Positions 61,883 through 64,000 of a stretch of 64,000 nt of DNA are shown here, one piece after another. The stretch comes from Cristatella mucedo (Eukaryota; Bryozoa; Phylactolaemata; Cristatellidae). Under the pieces are notes generated by a model. It did not search any database and had not been told where the DNA came from. It saw only the letters and a program-made list of their open reading frames with translations. The translations under genes were made by a program, and so were the position numbers. The stretch is taken from assembly GCA_009760855.2 (NCBI GenBank), contig WPIO01000002.1, positions 186,001 to 250,000 on the forward strand, given 5' to 3'. Every line of letters begins with the position of its first letter. Position 1 is the stretch's first letter.

Positions 61883-63221
61883 GCACACGCGCATGCGCAC
61901 ACACACACACACACACACACAAACAGACATGCAAACAATATGGAATACTTAGTAAACAAGAAATTTGTGGGGAAAAAACTTATTAAACTATGTCAGTTAG
62001 GCAGATCTAATCAGCTACAAGCACACATGAAAACGAGATGCTGAAGAGTTGAGAAAGTTGGGATGAGCTGACCAGCTCCTCAAACATCACCACATAAGAC
62101 TTTGTGACAGCTTCTAATTTACAGCCACTTTTCAGACATACCTGGTAGTTGCTTAGCAGTTGTGAGCTCAGCAAATTGTGCAAGACACGCGGGACTGTAA
62201 TCGAATGTGGGACAGCTCCCTTTGCACAGGCTGGCTGACAGCGGTACAACCTAAAGAAGAAAGGAAATAAGATCCACCATCGATCTATCTTAACCAAAAT
62301 TTTTTTGCATGCGATTTCGCAGGCGATTTATTGCATGTGTTACGAAAAGCTTACATCAACAAGTGGCTTCTCTGATCTTATTTGAAAGCTGACGTCGTCA
62401 GTGTATGTGTAGCGGATACAGCCCTCGTCTAGATCTCTTGCTTGCGCCTTGCAAGCAATTACTTTCGGTGCTTTTCTGTACCAGGAGAAGCGAGCAGCCA
62501 CATCGCGGTCTACTTGATCACCATACAGACGAGGCTCCACCAGACTAAGGTGCGTCAGCAAAACACTCATAATCTTGTCGATTGGGGCACAGGAGTGAGT
62601 CTCAGTAACTGACTTCGATTTCTGGGAGCGATTTAGTTTAACGCACTCATCTGATATGACGTCCTCGACAGCACTCTGGACTGCAGCCACATTTACTTGC
62701 ACTGGCACCGCTTTGTAAGCATCCGGAAGCCCGTATAGGACATGAGTCTTGGTGATATACTGTCGGTAGGCAAGTAACCTCGGATGAGAACTTAAAGCTG
62801 ACACTTTGTAACGGTTTCTCTCAGTGCCTGAATCCAGCTTCAAGAGCCTTTCCTGGACAGAGCGGATTTCCGTCACGCCCTTGCCTTTTTCGTACCATTT
62901 CCAAGCTAAGCGTGGCGGCATACTGCCCCACGAACCTGAACAAACGTATCAATACATAAACAGTGAAGCGCTGCAGAATTATACACGGAATAGCGCAAAC
63001 GGTTCGTTCAGCAAGCTAACGGCAACCAAAAATAGAGTACCTGGAGGGTACTCTTGCTTAACTTCGGGATATGCTGGTTGCGCGAGCGGTAACGTCGAGC
63101 TGAATCGCAGATTCACCGCTGACTTTGGAATCCGAATGTCCTCGAGGCGGAATACATTTACTTTATGCATTTGCGTCGCCCAAACAAGTGAGGCGCTGCA
63201 ACGCCGGCAGGAGGCCGCCAT
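53618..63221 (-). CDS. MRPS30: Mitochondrial ribosomal protein mL65 (MRPS30/PDCD9), complete, 5 exons
   Basis: Component of the mitochondrial large ribosomal subunit (formerly called mS30), acting in the matrix. Minus-strand exons: 63221-63041, 62935-62355, 62250-62142, 59537-59370, 54111-53618; all phases agree, giving about 510 aa (human 439). The start [17 protein letters not shown] has a typical mitochondrial presequence: Arg, Ser, Ala and no acidic residue. Conserved blocks: YPPG (exon 1/2 border), [68 protein letters not shown] and [19 protein letters not shown], which match human SQAVITDGKYF, YQLNTLAL, KNICW and GFNDDVLLQIVHFLLNR. A C-terminal basic tail of about 60 residues goes beyond the human end. 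An in-frame ATG at 63377 was rejected because it would hide the presequence. Confidence 0.94.
55445..55690 (-). mobile_element. L2-type LINE fragment
   Basis: Reverse-strand translation with [20 protein letters not shown] and [19 protein letters not shown] matches, with shifts, the RLVCRERRSCHIT region and the PRQAKHR tail of better copies. In MRPS30 intron 4. Confidence 0.55.
57130..57265. repeat. Tetranucleotide runs (AGCC)n and (GCTC)n
   Basis: CAGC-type run at 57133-57160 and GCTC run at 57241-57263 in a GC-rich part of MRPS30 intron 4. Confidence 0.9.
58168..58300 (-). mobile_element. L2-type LINE 3' end
   Basis: Reverse strand: ATCATGCTTGATAAACATG on the plus strand, CGATTGAATGGTGAGTA, AGCGCCTAGAAAGAGATTAA (read in reverse) and terminal ATT repeat. 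In MRPS30 intron 4. Confidence 0.82.
58896..59010. repeat. (CTGT)n then (CT)n microsatellite
   Basis: CTGT units at 58896-58930 pass into about 39 CT units. In MRPS30 intron 4, about 360 bases from exon 4. Confidence 0.96.
59370..59537 (-). CDS. MRPS30: MRPS30 exon 4
   Basis: Acceptor cttttgtag, donor GACG/gtgggt; phase 1/1. Contains [20 protein letters not shown] and [20 protein letters not shown]; human has DPCCYGHTQFHLL and [24 protein letters not shown]. Confidence 0.9.
59818..59862. repeat. (TG)n microsatellite
   Basis: About 22 TG units, followed by a degenerate TG-rich stretch to about 60050. In MRPS30 intron 3. Confidence 0.95.
61225..61460 (-). mobile_element. L2-type LINE fragment, decayed
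   Basis: Plus-strand GGTGAAAGTAGGTAGACTTG matches GGTGAAAGTAGGCAAACATTG at 10065, inside the LINE remnant at 9440-10130. In MRPS30 intron 3. Confidence 0.5.
61841..61922. repeat. (CA)n microsatellite
   Basis: CA units with a GCACGCACACGCGCATGCG interruption at about 61878-61896. In MRPS30 intron 3. Confidence 0.95.
62142..62250 (-). CDS. MRPS30: MRPS30 exon 3
   Basis: Acceptor cttctttag, donor CCAG/gtatgt; phase 0/1. [18 protein letters not shown] corresponds to human FVPLDYSVPIEIPTIKC. Confidence 0.82.
62355..62935 (-). CDS. MRPS30: MRPS30 exon 2
   Basis: Acceptor ttgttcag, donor GAT/gtaagc; about 194 codons. Contains [58 protein letters not shown] and IRSEKPLVD. Confidence 0.93.
63041..63221 (-). 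CDS. MRPS30: MRPS30 exon 1, start and targeting sequence
   Basis: ATG at 63221; donor CCAG/gtactc, phase 1. Contains the presequence and ends KQEYPPG (human YPPIVAS). A likely 5' UTR acceptor, tttgtctccag, ends just upstream at 63229. Confidence 0.9.
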
Positions 63222-63228
63222 GACTCCA

Positions 63229-64000
63229 CTGGAGACAAATGATTGTACCTCCTTGAAACAAAGAGCTATTACAGCGTATGTTTCCGTGTCCGCACGCGTG
63301 TTAGCGGGTGTCTGCTGAAACGCGCGTTGATGTGTGAGGTGCTTGGGTTTTACGCTAGTCCTGACTCCCTTCTCCACGTCTGAGTACGATTATGCCTCTC
63401 ATACCGTACGTTTAACATTAGAATTTGGACTCGACAAAAGTCGTGTTCTCGCAGAGCAGAAGCCCGGCGGGGCCTCGCTGAATAATAGACTTACCTGAGT
63501 CAGCTGCTGCGGTCGGAAATATCTTGTAGTCGGTCGATCAAAGCAGCTGCTCAGGTTAGCTGGAGGTGACGACTGCTTGGTACTGCGTAGCGAAGCGCGT
63601 GCAGCTCGACCTCACCGACTTCCGTCCCCGGCCTCCAGAAATCTTCTGAGTATTTACCGGCTGCTCGTTTTCCTACTTACTTATCGCCGACGATAGCTAG
63701 TCGCTCACGTCGCTCCCTCCCTCTCCCCAATTTCAGCCAGGTCTGTGCTCATTCTAGAGCTGCACAGAGGTCTACTTACACTATTAATGAACTGAGCTCG
63801 TCGTCGAAGATCAGTATAGAGGGAAGCTTGGTAGTTCAGCTAGGCTGTCGTCTCCTTCACGGCCTTGACCGTATCGTGAATCGCTGCTTGCCTTGGTAAA
63901 CGGAAAGCAGGTATGGCGTTTGTTGAGAGCCATTGAATGATTCGATGATGTAAAAACCAGGACACGCCGGTCGGTCGAATTGTACTATCCACTTTCTTAG
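63229..64000 (-). promoter_or_regulatory. MRPS30: MRPS30 upstream region with a probable non-coding first exon
   Basis: On the minus strand a strong donor ACTCAG/gtaagt ends an exon at 63495. A good acceptor (tttgtctccag) ends at 63229, eight bases before the ATG. The region between would be a 5' UTR intron of about 266 bases. Upstream of 63495 the sequence is GC-rich and CpG-containing, as expected of a promoter. Other GTAAGT sites near 63680 and 63780 may belong to further 5' exons or to a divergent neighbour. Confidence 0.45.

Noticed and set aside
62824-63318. 164-codon plus-strand open frame
   Set aside because: Antisense shadow of MRPS30 exons 1 and 2.

Overview
This is intron-rich metazoan nuclear DNA, most likely from an invertebrate. 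The exons are short (47-581 bases) with standard GT-AG borders. The introns are full of dinucleotide repeats, tRNA-derived SINEs and decayed L2-type LINEs. No bacterial, organellar or viral gene organisation is visible. The species cannot be named from the sequence. The L2/SINE tail type and an intronic hAT element of the SPIN/URR1 type are compatible with many aquatic animals.

Three protein-coding genes can be assembled exon by exon with consistent intron phases. (1) 1533-37619, plus strand: an orthologue of CCDC87, a coiled-coil protein known from mammals for sperm acrosome formation. I find 25 coding exons (about 990 codons); the 5' end lies upstream of 1533 and there is one unresolved intron-phase break near 17 kb. 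(2) 45766-50792, minus strand: an orthologue of PTTG1IP, with signal peptide, 8-cysteine PSI-like domain, one membrane segment and a basic/acidic cytoplasmic helix ending in IRQKYG. The last short exon is not resolved. (3) 53618-63221, minus strand: a complete five-exon gene for mitochondrial ribosomal protein mL65 (MRPS30), about 510 aa. CCDC87 and PTTG1IP converge across a 37.6-45 kb intergenic stretch. PTTG1IP and MRPS30 run head-to-tail on the minus strand. The three proteins (sperm cell biology, membrane/secretory pathway, mitochondrial translation) have no evident shared pathway.

Repeats make up much of the rest. One L2-clade LINE family, with endonuclease and reverse transcriptase remnants, is present in at least a dozen pieces. 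Its 3' end carries a short hairpin and (ATT)n. A tRNA-derived SINE (SINE-A, my label) has about ten copies and ends in the same hairpin-like tail, so it is probably mobilised by that LINE. A second tRNA-derived SINE (SINE-B) has about seven copies, one nested inside a LINE. A possible third (SINE-C) has two copies. There is also a foldback MITE at 6.6 kb and a 187-bp SPIN/URR1-like hAT element at 28.07 kb with an 8-bp near-perfect target duplication. Several CA/TA/TG blocks could form long hairpins.

No previously undescribed multi-gene system is visible. The most notable observations are the SPIN-like element in an invertebrate-type gene, the 25-exon structure of CCDC87 (single-exon in mammals as I recall), the LINE/SINE tail partnership, and microsatellites that form parts of CCDC87 splice sites.
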